This document shows positions 1-7,040 of a DNA stretch of 18,016 nt, in pieces (position 1 is the first letter of the stretch; every line of letters begins with the position of its first letter). The stretch comes from CBDUBS01 sp965365445. GTDB taxonomy: Bacteria > Bacteroidota > Rhodothermia > Rhodothermales > DASSAV01. The position numbers were made by a program, and so were the translations under genes. Location of the stretch: the NCBI GenBank assembly GCA_965365445.1, contig CBDUBS010000065.1, positions 1 to 18,016 on the forward strand. The letters are read 5' to 3'. Below the pieces are notes generated by a model. It was not told the DNA's origin, did not search any database, and saw only the letters and a program-made list of their open reading frames with translations.

Positions 1-934
1 AGATGATACAATGGAATACGATGTTATCCTTGCCGATAAAGTGAATAAGGCGCGTCTCGGGATCCTTCCAATATTTTTCCCAATCATCGGGCCTCAGTTC
101 TTTCGTAGCCGAGATATATCCGATAGGGGCGTCGAACCAGACGTAAATTACCTTCCCCGTGGCGTCCACGCCGGCGGCCCGGGCTACATCGGGCGGAACG
201 GGAACGCCCCAGGGCACGTCTCGTGTGATCGCCCGGTCGCGCAGGCCGTCGCTGAGCCAGCTCTTGATCTGGCCGAGTACATTTGGTTTCCAATCGGTGT
301 GCCGGGCGAGCCAGGACTCCAGGGCGGGCTGAAAGCGCCCAAGTGGAAGGTACCAGTGCGTCGTTTCCCTCAGTACGGGCGTAGCATCCGTGAGCGCACT
401 TCGGGGTTCGATCAGTTCGAGCGGGCTGAGCGTCGAGCCGCACCGCTCACACTGATCGCCGTAGGCATCCTCGTAGGAGCACACCGGGCACGTTCCCCGG
501 ACGAACCGATCCGCGAGAAACATCCCGGCTTCTGGATCGAACAACTGCTCCTCGCTTTTCAACTCGAAAGCCTGCTGCTCAGAAAGACGCCGGAAAAAAT
601 CCTGCGAGGTTTCGGCGTGCGTCTCCGACGTGGTGCGGCCGTAGTAATCGAAGCTCATTCCGAAGCGGGCGAAGCTGTCCCGGATCATCGGGTGGTATGT
701 GTCTACGATGTCCCGGGGGCTGATTCCCTGGGCATGGGCGCGCATCAGGATGGCCACACCCAGTTCATCCGAGCCGCATATGTACAGTACGTCGCGCCCC
801 TTGAGGCGTTGGTAACGGCAGAACAAATCCCCCGGCAGGTAGGCTCCGGCCAGATGCCCGATGTGCACCGGACCGTTCGCATACGGCAGCGCCGATGTAA
901 CCAGGATCCGCTTGTACGTGGATGGTTGCTTCAT
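1..934 (-). CDS. metG: Methionyl-tRNA synthetase, N-terminal part (3' end beyond window)
   Basis: This class I aminoacyl-tRNA synthetase charges tRNA-Met with methionine in the cytoplasm. About 311 N-terminal residues are visible, read leftward from ATG at 934-932; the gene continues past base 1. The start reads MKQPSTYKRILVTSALPYANGPVHIGHLAGAY, which contains the ATP-binding HIGH motif near residue 24. A four-cysteine zinc knuckle (CPVC...CERC) follows near residues 145-160, as in zinc-binding MetG. Downstream come WFDAPIGYISATKE and HFIGKDNIVFH, both characteristic of the MetG catalytic domain. The KMSKS loop, anticodon-binding domain and any C-terminal tRNA-binding domain lie outside the window. 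The gene diverges from hisB across a 230-bp gap. No Shine-Dalgarno sequence precedes the ATG. Identification is firm; only the full length is unknown. Confidence 0.96.
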   Translation of the reverse strand, partial: MKQPSTYKRILVTSALPYANGPVHIGHLAGAYLPGDLFCRYQRLKGRDVLYICGSDELGVAILMRAHAQGISPRDIVDTYHPMIRDSFARFGMSFDYYGRTTSETHAETSQDFFRRLSEQQAFELKSEEQLFDPEAGMFLADRFVRGTCPVCSYEDAYGDQCERCGSTLSPLELIEPRSALTDATPVLRETTHWYLPLGRFQPALESWLARHTDWKPNVLGQIKSWLSDGLRDRAITRDVPWGVPVPPDVARAAGVDATGKVIYVWFDAPIGYISATKELRPDDWEKYWKDPETRLIHFIGKDNIVFHCII

Positions 935-1004
935 GTGAAAAGTCGAGTAACGTGTATCCTGAAGAGAATTGAACCGTCGCTCCGGGTGGTGCGGCCGAAG
1001 CACG

Positions 1005-1012
1005 CTAAAGTA
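1005..1012 (-). promoter_or_regulatory. Candidate -7 box for metG
   Basis: Read leftward, the sequence is TACTTTAG, one base away from the Bacteroidota primary-sigma -7 consensus TAnnTTTG. It lies about 70 bases upstream of the metG ATG. No clear TTTG -33 element accompanies it, so this is a weak call. Confidence 0.25.
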
Positions 1013-1090
1013 CGAACGGAGGCGCTTCATGTTCACTACCCCATGATACGCGCCCGATGGGTGGCCTTTCCGTGAATCCGGGGGCGATTC

Positions 1091-1119
1091 TTCCGAATTA
1101 CCCGTGAGGTTCGTATCGT
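1091..1119 (+). promoter_or_regulatory. Candidate promoter for the his-proC operon
   Basis: TTCCGA at 1091-1096 and TATCGT at 1114-1119 are separated by 17 bases and lie 45 bases upstream of the hisB ATG. Each box only partly matches a sigma70-type consensus, and no good TAnnTTTG box is visible here. The region must hold a promoter for hisB because the upstream gene is divergent, but the exact site is uncertain. Confidence 0.2.
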
Positions 1120-1164
1120 ATCCCCTTCAGTCGAATCCGACCCTTCCTTCAAAGCGCGTACCCT

Positions 1165-1761
1165 ATGAACTTCGAGCCGCGCCAAGCCGAAACCACGCGA
1201 ACTACCAACGAAACCAGCGTTGCCGTCAAAATCAATCTGGACGGGACGGGGTCGGCAGACAACCGTACAGGGGTAGGGTTTCTCGATCACATGCTGGATC
1301 TGTTCGCCCGGCACGGGGGGTTCGACCTCGAAGTGTCGTGCGACGGCGACCTCGCGGTTGACGACCATCATACCGTGGAAGACGTCGGAATTACCATCGG
1401 CCAGGCGTTCAGAACGGCTCTGGGCGACAAACGATACGTCAACCGCTACGGTGAAGCGCACGTACCCATGGACGAAGTACTGGCGCGTTCGGTGGTCGAT
1501 CTTTCAGGTCGATTCTATCTCGTTTTCGACGCCTCGTTCGACCGCGAGCGCGTAGGCGATTTATCTACCGACATGGTGCGGCACTTCTGGTACTCGTTCG
1601 CGGAGCAAGCGGCATGCAATCTGCATCTTGCGGTTCTGCACGGCGAGAATGACCACCACCGGATAGAGGCCATTTTCAAGGCGGCCGCCCGGGCGCTCCG
1701 GATGGCCGTCCGGCGTGCGGCCGGCAACGATCCGCTGCCGTCAACCAAGGGCAGTCTGTAG
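1165..1761 (+). CDS. hisB: Imidazoleglycerol-phosphate dehydratase (monofunctional HisB)
   Basis: It dehydrates imidazole glycerol phosphate to imidazole acetol phosphate, the step after HisHF in histidine synthesis. The 198-residue protein is the dehydratase alone, without the histidinol-phosphatase domain fused to it in enterobacteria. Family motifs appear in order: GVGFLDHMLDLFARHGGF (37-53), DDHHTVEDVGI (66-76), RYGEAHVPMDE (94-104), STDMVRHFW (134-142), GENDHHRIEAIFKAAARALR (160-179) and PSTKG near the C-terminus. The paired histidines at 68-69 and 164-165 and the glutamates after them are the expected manganese ligands. The ATG has no Shine-Dalgarno sequence. It is the first gene of the rightward his operon; proC begins 36 bases after its stop codon. 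Confidence 0.97.
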   Translation: MNFEPRQAETTRTTNETSVAVKINLDGTGSADNRTGVGFLDHMLDLFARHGGFDLEVSCDGDLAVDDHHTVEDVGITIGQAFRTALGDKRYVNRYGEAHVPMDEVLARSVVDLSGRFYLVFDASFDRERVGDLSTDMVRHFWYSFAEQAACNLHLAVLHGENDHHRIEAIFKAAARALRMAVRRAAGNDPLPSTKGSL

Positions 1762-1797
1762 CCGTACATCCCTTACCCCAATACCCTGAGAATACAC

Positions 1798-2622
1798 GTG
1801 CTAAGTCAGCAACACATAGCCGTCATCGGCGCGGGAAACATCGGACGGGCATTGATCGGAGGCCTCGTTTCCGGCAAAAAAGTCGGCGCCGGGCAGATAC
1901 ATGCCACCCGGCGCAACGCATCGCTCATGGAGGACTTGCGCGAGCAGTTTCCGGGTATCGCGACCGGCGAGGACAACCCCGCTGCGGTAAAGGAGGCTAC
2001 GGTTGTGGTGCTGGCCGTAAAACCCCAGAATGCTCCGGCGGTTCTTCAGGAGATTCAAGGTTCCCTGCGGCCGGATACCCTGTTCGTATCCGTACTGGCC
2101 GGTGTTACCACCGAGGCACTGGTCCGCCATCTCGGGCAGCCGCTGCCGGTCGTCCGGACCATGCCCAACACCCCGATGCTCGTGGATGAAGGCGCAACGG
2201 CGCTGGCCGCCGGACGCTATGCCACCGATCAGCATTTGCAAATGGTTCGGGAGATGTTCGAAGCCGTTGGGCGCGTCGAGATCGTACCGGAGTACCTATT
2301 AGACGCCGTTACCGGTTTATCTGGAAGCGGTCCGGCGTACGTATATATGTTCATCGAGGCGCTGACCGATGCGGGTGTGAAGCAGGGCATCCCGAGGCCA
2401 ATCGCGGCACGCCTGGCGGCGCAAACCGTGTACGGAGCCGCCAAGCTCGTACAAACCACCGGAAAGCATCCGGCTATTCTGCGAGACGAGGTAACCACGC
2501 CCGGAGGTACGGCTATCGCGGCGGTAGCCGAACTCGAAAGCCACGGGTTGCGCACCATGCTGATCAATGCGGTAGCCACCGCCACGGCGCGCTCCAAAGA
2601 GCTCAGCGAACTGACCATCTGA
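1798..2622 (+). CDS. proC: Pyrroline-5-carboxylate reductase
   Basis: It reduces 1-pyrroline-5-carboxylate to proline with NAD(P)H, the last step of proline synthesis. The 274-residue length is normal. The N-terminal Rossmann motif is VIGAGNIGRALIGGL (9-23). VRTMPNTPMLVDEGATAL (119-136) and TGLSGSGPAYVYMFIEAL (172-189) are family signatures. The proC C-terminal block DEVTTPGGTAIAAVAELE (230-247) completes the match. The start is a GTG at 1798 giving MLSQQHIAVIGAGN; no better ATG lies between the hisB stop and the Rossmann loop. It sits between hisB and hisH on the same strand, 25 bases before hisH, so it is probably co-transcribed with the histidine genes despite serving proline synthesis. 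Confidence 0.96.
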   Translation: MLSQQHIAVIGAGNIGRALIGGLVSGKKVGAGQIHATRRNASLMEDLREQFPGIATGEDNPAAVKEATVVVLAVKPQNAPAVLQEIQGSLRPDTLFVSVLAGVTTEALVRHLGQPLPVVRTMPNTPMLVDEGATALAAGRYATDQHLQMVREMFEAVGRVEIVPEYLLDAVTGLSGSGPAYVYMFIEALTDAGVKQGIPRPIAARLAAQTVYGAAKLVQTTGKHPAILRDEVTTPGGTAIAAVAELESHGLRTMLINAVATATARSKELSELTI

Positions 2623-2647
2623 CACGCAACAAAAAGCCCGTCCGCCC

Positions 2648-3322
2648 ATGGTAGCCTTGATCGACTACGGCATCGGAAACCTGCGCTCGATGGAGAAAGC
2701 CCTCCTGATGGTGGGGGCCGACGTGGTGCGCACCGACCGGGTCGACGATATCGAGCGAGCGGATCGGGTCGTGTTGCCGGGTGTGGGCGCGTTCGGTGCA
2801 TGCGCCGCCGAAATAAGGCGTCGGGGCCTGGAACCCGCCTTACTGAATTTCATCCATTCAGACAGGCCGTTTCTCGGGGTGTGTGTAGGTATGCAATTGC
2901 TTTTCGAATGGAGCGAGGAGCTCGGCGAGCACAGCGGGTTCGGCGTGCTTCCGGGCCGGGTAGTACGGTTCGCCGGCGCCCCATTCGAACAGAGCACGGA
3001 GCGGTGTGATACGGTCGGCCCTGCCGATCCCGGCAGGGCTGCGCCGGACCGGCCGCTGAAAGTGCCGCACATGGGGTGGAATGCCGTCTCCGCGTGTAGG
3101 CCCTCCCCCCTGCTGGAAAACCTGGAACGGGATGCCTATTTCTACTTCGTTCACTCCTACCATGCCCGTCCCTCCGAACAGGCGGACGTACTGGCATTGA
3201 CCCGGTATGGAGTACCGTATTCGTCCATCGTCAACCGGAACAACGTTTTCGGGGTTCAGTTTCACCCTGAAAAGAGCCAGAAAAACGGTCTACAGGTACT
3301 GCTCAACTTTTGCCGACTGTGA
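2648..3322 (+). CDS. hisH: Imidazole glycerol phosphate synthase, glutaminase subunit HisH
   Basis: This class I glutamine amidotransferase hydrolyses glutamine and channels ammonia to HisF. The 224-residue protein starts with IDYGIGNLRSMEKAL. The oxyanion-strand motif VLPGVGAFG is at 42-50, and the nucleophile is Cys79 in FLGVCVGMQLLFEWSEE. PHMGWN is at 140-145. His206 and Glu208 of FGVQFHPEKSQKNG complete the triad. Between GVLPGRVVRF and KVPHMGWN there are about 30 residues, where most HisH proteins have only a few. This extra segment is rich in Pro, Asp and Gly and its DNA contains a perfect 9-bp inverted repeat. All catalytic residues remain, so the enzyme is probably active. hisA follows after 110 bases. 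Confidence 0.96.
   Translation: MVALIDYGIGNLRSMEKALLMVGADVVRTDRVDDIERADRVVLPGVGAFGACAAEIRRRGLEPALLNFIHSDRPFLGVCVGMQLLFEWSEELGEHSGFGVLPGRVVRFAGAPFEQSTERCDTVGPADPGRAAPDRPLKVPHMGWNAVSACRPSPLLENLERDAYFYFVHSYHARPSEQADVLALTRYGVPYSSIVNRNNVFGVQFHPEKSQKNGLQVLLNFCRL
3018..3039. repeat. Perfect inverted repeat inside hisH
   Basis: GCCCTGCCG (3018-3026) and its exact reverse complement CGGCAGGGC (3031-3039) flank a 4-base loop. The repeat lies in the stretch of hisH that encodes the insertion before PHMGWN. It shares the 7-mer GCAGGGC with the hairpin downstream of hisH. Confidence 0.7.
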
Positions 3323-3340
3323 AACCGATCGACGTACCAG

Positions 3341-3370
3341 CAGGGCAGAGCCGCGGCGGCAACTGCCCTG
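3341..3370 (+). repeat. Hairpin in the hisH-hisA gap
   Basis: CAGGGCAG (3341-3348) pairs perfectly with CTGCCCTG (3363-3370), and an inner GCC/GGC pairing (3350-3352 with 3358-3360) extends the stem. No T-run follows, so it does not look like a standard intrinsic terminator. It may be an mRNA-stabilising or attenuating structure between hisH and hisA, or a copy of a small palindromic repeat. The rest of the 110-base gap shows no clear promoter. Confidence 0.55.
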
Positions 3371-3432
3371 TCGCGTGTAAAGAGATAAGCTTCCGTCGGA
3401 AAATCGCGTGGGACCCTGGGCCCGGTTAACTC

Positions 3433-4230
3433 ATGTTATTCGTCATTCCTGCCATCGACCTCCGCGGCGGCCAGTGCGTCCGCCTCTACCAGGGCTCCTA
3501 TAGCCGGGAAACGGTGTATTTCGCCGATCCGGTAAAGATGGCCAAACTGTGGCGCGTGCAGAACGCCAGGTCGCTTCATCTGGTCGATCTCGACGCCGCC
3601 CGCGGCGGATCGGAGGATCGGGCCAACAACCGGGACGTGATCTCTGCCATCTGCTCTGTGCTCGACATTCCGATACAGCTGGGCGGAGGTATCCGCACCA
3701 TGCAGGACGTTGAAGAGGCCCTCGGATTGGGGGTACACCGCGTCATCATCGGTACGGCCGCCGTGCGAAACCCGGACCTCGTTTCGGAAGCCATCGAACG
3801 CTTCGGGTGTTCTCGCGTCGTGGTAGGCATCGACGCACGCGACGGCGAGGTGCGCGTACAAGGTTGGACGGAAGGCAGCGGCGTCGATGCCGTAGACCTG
3901 GCCATCGAGATGGAAAAACGGGGCTGCCGCCGGTTCGTGTATACCGACATCAGCCGAGACGGAACACTTGCCGGCCCCAACATCCAGGCCTATCGTACGC
4001 TCGGGGAGCAGTTGTCGAAAGCCCGGATTACGGCGTCGGGCGGCGTAGGGGCCTATCCGGACCTGCTCCGACTGAAGGAATTGTCGCCGTATCGTGTCGA
4101 TTCCGTCATCATAGGCCGCGCCCTGTATGAGAACAGGTTTCCGTGCCAGCAGTTCTGGTGCTGGCACCGGAAAGAGGATGTGGACCTCAACCAGTTCTCC
4201 ACGGCGACACGCTGTATCGAGCAGGCCTGA
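3433..4230 (+). CDS. hisA: ProFAR isomerase HisA
   Basis: It isomerises ProFAR to PRFAR in histidine synthesis and folds as a (beta-alpha)8 barrel. The 265-residue protein begins MLFVIPAIDLRGGQCVRL, with catalytic Asp9. The first phosphate-binding half-barrel motif is IQLGGGIRTMQDVEEAL (81-97), followed by VIIGTAAVRNP. The second catalytic Asp is in VGIDARDGEV (131-140). TDISRDGTLAGPN (171-183) and ASGGV (201-205) form the second half-barrel. The tail after GRALYENRFPCQ is longer than in E. coli HisA and contains CQQFWCWHRKEDVDLNQFST, a form I associate with Bacteroidota relatives. hisF follows after 30 bases. No Shine-Dalgarno sequence precedes the ATG. Confidence 0.97.
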   Translation: MLFVIPAIDLRGGQCVRLYQGSYSRETVYFADPVKMAKLWRVQNARSLHLVDLDAARGGSEDRANNRDVISAICSVLDIPIQLGGGIRTMQDVEEALGLGVHRVIIGTAAVRNPDLVSEAIERFGCSRVVVGIDARDGEVRVQGWTEGSGVDAVDLAIEMEKRGCRRFVYTDISRDGTLAGPNIQAYRTLGEQLSKARITASGGVGAYPDLLRLKELSPYRVDSVIIGRALYENRFPCQQFWCWHRKEDVDLNQFSTATRCIEQA

Positions 4231-4260
4231 CACGCACCGGCTTCAATAACCCTTTTCCGT

Positions 4261-5049
4261 ATGCTGGCCAAACGAATCATCCCGTGCCTCGACGTGAACG
4301 CCGGGCGGGTTGTAAAAGGCGTCAACTTCGTGGAACTCGTCGATGCGGGAGATCCGGTGGAGCAAGCCAGGTTCTACGACGACGCCGGAGCCGACGAGCT
4401 CGTGTTTCTGGACATCACGGCCACGCACGAAAACCGCGGCATCATGCACGAGGTCGTTCGCCGCACGGCGGATCAGGTATTCATCCCCCTTACCGTGGGC
4501 GGCGGCCTGCGCACCATCGAGGACATCCGACAGATGCTGGGGGCGGGAGCCGATAAAGTATCCGTCAACTCGTCAGCCATTGCCGATCCGGATTTGATTT
4601 CTGCCGGGGCGGATTCGTTCGGATCGCAGTGCATGGTGGTGGCCGTGGATGCCAAAAGAGTGCCCGGATCGCCGCGGTGGCAGGTGTATACCCACGGCGG
4701 AAGAAAAAACACCGGTATCGACGCGCTGGAGTGGGTTCAGGAGGCGGAAGAGCGGGGCGCCGGCGAACTCCTCGTAACCTCGATGGACCGCGACGGCACC
4801 AAGGACGGCTATGATCTGGACCTCCTTCGCACCATCGGCGACCTCGTGCGTATCCCTGTAATAGCTTCGGGAGGCGCCGGCACGCTCGATCATCTCTCCG
4901 ATGCAATCACGCTGGGCCACGCCGATGCCGTACTGGCGGCATCCATCTTCCATTTTCGCACGTTTACGATAGCGGAAGCCAAAGAGCATCTGAGCCGTAA
5001 CGGGATCACCATCCGCCGAAGCCGGTCGAGCCATGTCGAAAACGGATAG
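4261..5049 (+). CDS. hisF: Imidazole glycerol phosphate synthase, cyclase subunit HisF
   Basis: HisF takes PRFAR and ammonia from HisH and makes imidazole glycerol phosphate plus AICAR. The 262-residue barrel begins MLAKRIIPCLDVNAGRVVKG, with catalytic Asp11. The second catalytic residue is Asp130 in MVVAVDAKRV. Phosphate-site motifs LTVGGGLRTIEDI (77-89), SVNSSA (101-106), MDRDGTKDGYDLDLL (175-189) and VIASGGAG are all present. HisH is encoded two genes upstream, so both subunits come from the same operon. No hisI or hisIE follows, although in many genomes that gene is next. The last 17 bases overlap the next small membrane-protein gene. Confidence 0.97.
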   Translation: MLAKRIIPCLDVNAGRVVKGVNFVELVDAGDPVEQARFYDDAGADELVFLDITATHENRGIMHEVVRRTADQVFIPLTVGGGLRTIEDIRQMLGAGADKVSVNSSAIADPDLISAGADSFGSQCMVVAVDAKRVPGSPRWQVYTHGGRKNTGIDALEWVQEAEERGAGELLVTSMDRDGTKDGYDLDLLRTIGDLVRIPVIASGGAGTLDHLSDAITLGHADAVLAASIFHFRTFTIAEAKEHLSRNGITIRRSRSSHVENG

Positions 5050-5338
5050 GAATCCTGCCTTACTGCTTCGAGGGGCGGCCGTAGTATTTGCAGGCATCGG
5101 AGGGTTCATCATGGCCTGGCTGGCGTATCAGGCGGTGCGCCACCCCGAGATCCACGCCCGGCAGTTCGATGCGGAGGCGCCTCTGTGGATACCCATGCTG
5201 CTTTTCGTTCTCGTTTGTACGACGGGTGCGGTATTTCTCTTTTTGAGGGCGGCGAAACGAATGGACTCCGGCGCTCTCCCGCCAAACAACGCCTCGCCGG
5301 AAATGAAACATCCCGTGCGGGGCTCCGTAGACCGTTGA
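5033..5338 (+). CDS. Small two-helix membrane protein, unknown function
   Basis: I do not recognise this 101-residue protein. It has two clear hydrophobic segments, about residues 12-34 (RGAAVVFAGIGGFIMAWLAY) and 51-72 (LWIPMLLFVLVCTTGAVFLF). A short charged loop containing a His-rich stretch near 37-41 joins them. The C-terminal tail, from about residue 73, is polar and Pro-rich. The ATG lies inside the hisF coding end (17-base overlap), which suggests translation coupled to hisF and co-transcription with the his operon. Codon usage and GC content resemble the neighbours. Nothing links it directly to histidine synthesis. Confidence 0.7.
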   Translation: MSKTDRNPALLLRGAAVVFAGIGGFIMAWLAYQAVRHPEIHARQFDAEAPLWIPMLLFVLVCTTGAVFLFLRAAKRMDSGALPPNNASPEMKHPVRGSVDR

Positions 5339-5406
5339 ATCGTCAGGCATTGGCTCGTGGCGGCTTTGCACCCGCCGTCGATTGAAACCAGTGAAGAGGC
5401 TACGGT

Positions 5407-5769
5407 ATGCGTAAGGTATCATCGTCCGGTAATAGCTCGTTCGTTACGGCCCTGGCGTTGATTGCGCTATTCCTGTTTGTGATCAATTTCTTGACGTTCG
5501 CCTCCGGCCTCTCGGGTCGCGGCGACACAGCCCTTGGTGAACAACGGACGCCCGAAGTCGTCGTGGCGCCACCTGCGCCCCCGGCTCCTCTCAGGGCATC
5601 GAAAACCCGGCAGGCCGCCGTACGCCGGCAGATCGAAGCGGCACAGCGTGAGATGGAGTCTGCTCGCCGGGAAATGGATCGGGCGCGCCGTACCATGGAA
5701 CGCGCAATAAATGGGCCTTCGCAAACGTCGTTTCCCTCGCGAGCTCCCCTGCCTCCCCGAGCGTGGTAG
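5407..5769 (+). CDS. Single-pass membrane protein with heptad-repeat coiled coil
   Basis: I do not recognise this 120-residue protein. A transmembrane helix spans about residues 12-33 (FVTALALIALFLFVINFLTF). A Pro/Ala-rich linker follows (VVVAPPAPPAP, 51-61). Then comes a strongly helical, charged segment, about 65-102, containing three tandem heptads of the form R-(E/T)-M-x-x-A-R: REMESAR, REMDRAR and RTMERAI. The tail is short and Pro/Ser-rich. An N-terminal anchor with the linker and coiled coil on one side of the membrane suggests a scaffold or tether, but no function can be assigned. GAAGAGG about ten bases upstream of the ATG is a plausible Shine-Dalgarno sequence. It follows the small membrane gene by 68 bases. 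Confidence 0.7.
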   Translation: MRKVSSSGNSSFVTALALIALFLFVINFLTFASGLSGRGDTALGEQRTPEVVVAPPAPPAPLRASKTRQAAVRRQIEAAQREMESARREMDRARRTMERAINGPSQTSFPSRAPLPPRAW

Positions 5770-5859
5770 ACTCCAGGGCTTTTACGGATAGGCGAAAAAA
5801 CCTGTCGACGTGTCGATGCATTCCGGCATCCAAGTCATGAACCAGGATAGCGCCGATAA

Positions 5860-6396
5860 ATGCCCCGCCTGTTCGCCGCCATAGACCTGCCTCCCCATAT
5901 ACAGCATTTGCCGGCTGAGTTGGCGGCGCCATACATCCACGCCCGATGGGTTGCAGCGGGGCAGGCGCACCTGACGTTACGATTCATCGGCGAGGTTCAT
6001 GAAACCACCTGTACGGACATAACGGAAGCGCTGGCCGGAGTCCGCGCCGAGCCCTTCGAGATGCAGCTGGCAGGGGTAGGCGTGTTTCCGAATGCACGCC
6101 TGCCCCGCGTACTATGGGCGGGCGTTGAAGCGCCTGAGAAACTGTTCCAGATGCAGTCGCGCATCGAGACGGCGCTACGGACGGTCGGCGTGCCGCCGAG
6201 CGACCAGCCGTTCCACCCGCATATCACGCTGGCGCGGCTCAAGAAACCACAGGCCGGGTCCGTCAGGCGCTTCCTCAAAGAAAAAGCCGGCCTGACCTCC
6301 CCACCAGTTCCCGTTACCGCCTTTATCCTGTACCGCAGCGACCTGTCGCCCTCCGGGGCCCGGTATGTTCCGGAAAGGCGATACACCTTACGATAA
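5860..6396 (+). CDS. thpR: RNA 2',3'-cyclic phosphodiesterase (2H family, ThpR/LigT)
   Basis: This 2H phosphoesterase opens 2',3'-cyclic phosphate RNA ends to 2'-phosphate ends and was first described as 2'-5' RNA ligase. The 178-residue length is typical. The N-terminus MPRLFAAIDLP is the family start. The two catalytic HxTL motifs are HLTLRFIGEV (37-46) and HPHITLARLKKP (119-130). Phe and Arg side chains after each motif also fit the family, as does the C-terminal block FILYRSDLSPSGARYVPERRY. It starts 90 bases after the coiled-coil gene and converges on the next leftward gene with only 3 bases between stop codons, so its transcript probably runs into that gene's antisense strand. Confidence 0.93.
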   Translation: MPRLFAAIDLPPHIQHLPAELAAPYIHARWVAAGQAHLTLRFIGEVHETTCTDITEALAGVRAEPFEMQLAGVGVFPNARLPRVLWAGVEAPEKLFQMQSRIETALRTVGVPPSDQPFHPHITLARLKKPQAGSVRRFLKEKAGLTSPPVPVTAFILYRSDLSPSGARYVPERRYTLR

Positions 6397-6399
6397 GGA

Positions 6400-6840
6400 T
6401 CACAGCGTCGTGGGCGGCGGCGGCGGATCGCTGGCCGGAAACGACTCCCGAGAAGCTTCGTCCCGGGCCTCCTCCTCTCTTCCCTCTACGTGCCGTGTGA
6501 AAAACTCCGATACGGTCCCGGTTACCCGAAGGCAGGAGGCATAGGCTACCTTCAGCATGGGTTCATCCCGGTCGAGCCGGGCCAGGTGGTTGGCGCACTC
6601 CTCGAAAACTACGGCGCACAACCGGCCTACCGGCTGCACATGGCTGGAGCCGCGCCCGAACATCCGCGAGGCATAGTACCCCGTATCAGCGGCTTCGGAG
6701 AGGGACCTCAGCACCTGCGGGTTCGCGCTGCCTTTCGAGATGAGGTATTCAGTAGCCAGCAGGCACTGCTTGTATCCATCCAGGCACACATCCACGAGGT
6801 CATGGATGCGCGTCTCACTGGTGCGGTCGGTAGAAGTCAT
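6400..6840 (-). CDS. Cysteine-bearing helical protein with SFPASDPP tail; possibly DUF326/Csp-like
   Basis: This 146-residue soluble protein is mostly predicted helical. Cysteines lie at 19, 26, 75, 82 and 103. CLDGYKQCLLATEYLIS and RLCAVVFEECANHLARL resemble helices of DUF326/Csp four-helix-bundle copper-binding proteins, but most of the cysteines expected in a copper-storing member are absent. It may therefore be a diverged, non-metal form, and the family call is tentative. The C-terminus, after an acidic EGREEEARDEASRE segment, carries SFPASDPPPPP. From memory, an SFPASDPP-type motif recurs at the termini of many otherwise unrelated small bacterial proteins. GAGG about 11 bases upstream is a possible ribosome-binding site. 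The gene is isolated, convergent with thpR and divergent from lolA. Confidence 0.72.
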   Translation of the reverse strand: MTSTDRTSETRIHDLVDVCLDGYKQCLLATEYLISKGSANPQVLRSLSEAADTGYYASRMFGRGSSHVQPVGRLCAVVFEECANHLARLDRDEPMLKVAYASCLRVTGTVSEFFTRHVEGREEEARDEASRESFPASDPPPPPTTL

Positions 6841-7040
6841 TCGATTGCCTCAATGGTTTGCTCATGGCGCAGAAACGATTCGCGGGCGGCGCGCCGGGCG
6901 CGCCAATCCGCATCGGCCTGTGCGCTTTTAGAAACACTTGGTACGGATGATCGTGTGAGTTTAACTCCGGCGGCGGCCCTGGTTTTCCTTAACCGGCGTC
7001 GCCTCCTCGAACGATTGTGTAATTTGGGCGAGTCGAACGC

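Noticed and set aside
11..1075. 354-codon rightward frame
   Set aside because: It lies antisense to metG, whose leftward frame has clear synthetase motifs; the long open frame is a by-product of GC-rich codon usage.
3436..4233. 265-codon leftward frame almost exactly opposite hisA
   Set aside because: Its codons mirror hisA in the opposite strand and the translation shows no domain; it is a shadow of hisA.
2620..4238. Nine bases TGACACGCA repeated at the proC stop and the hisA stop
   Set aside because: The match includes the stop codon and is too short to exclude chance in this GC-rich sequence.
1051..5951. 12-base word CGCCCGATGGGT found at 1051 and 5940
   Set aside because: Several 12-base repeats are expected by chance in 18 kb, and the contexts are unrelated (intergenic versus thpR coding).
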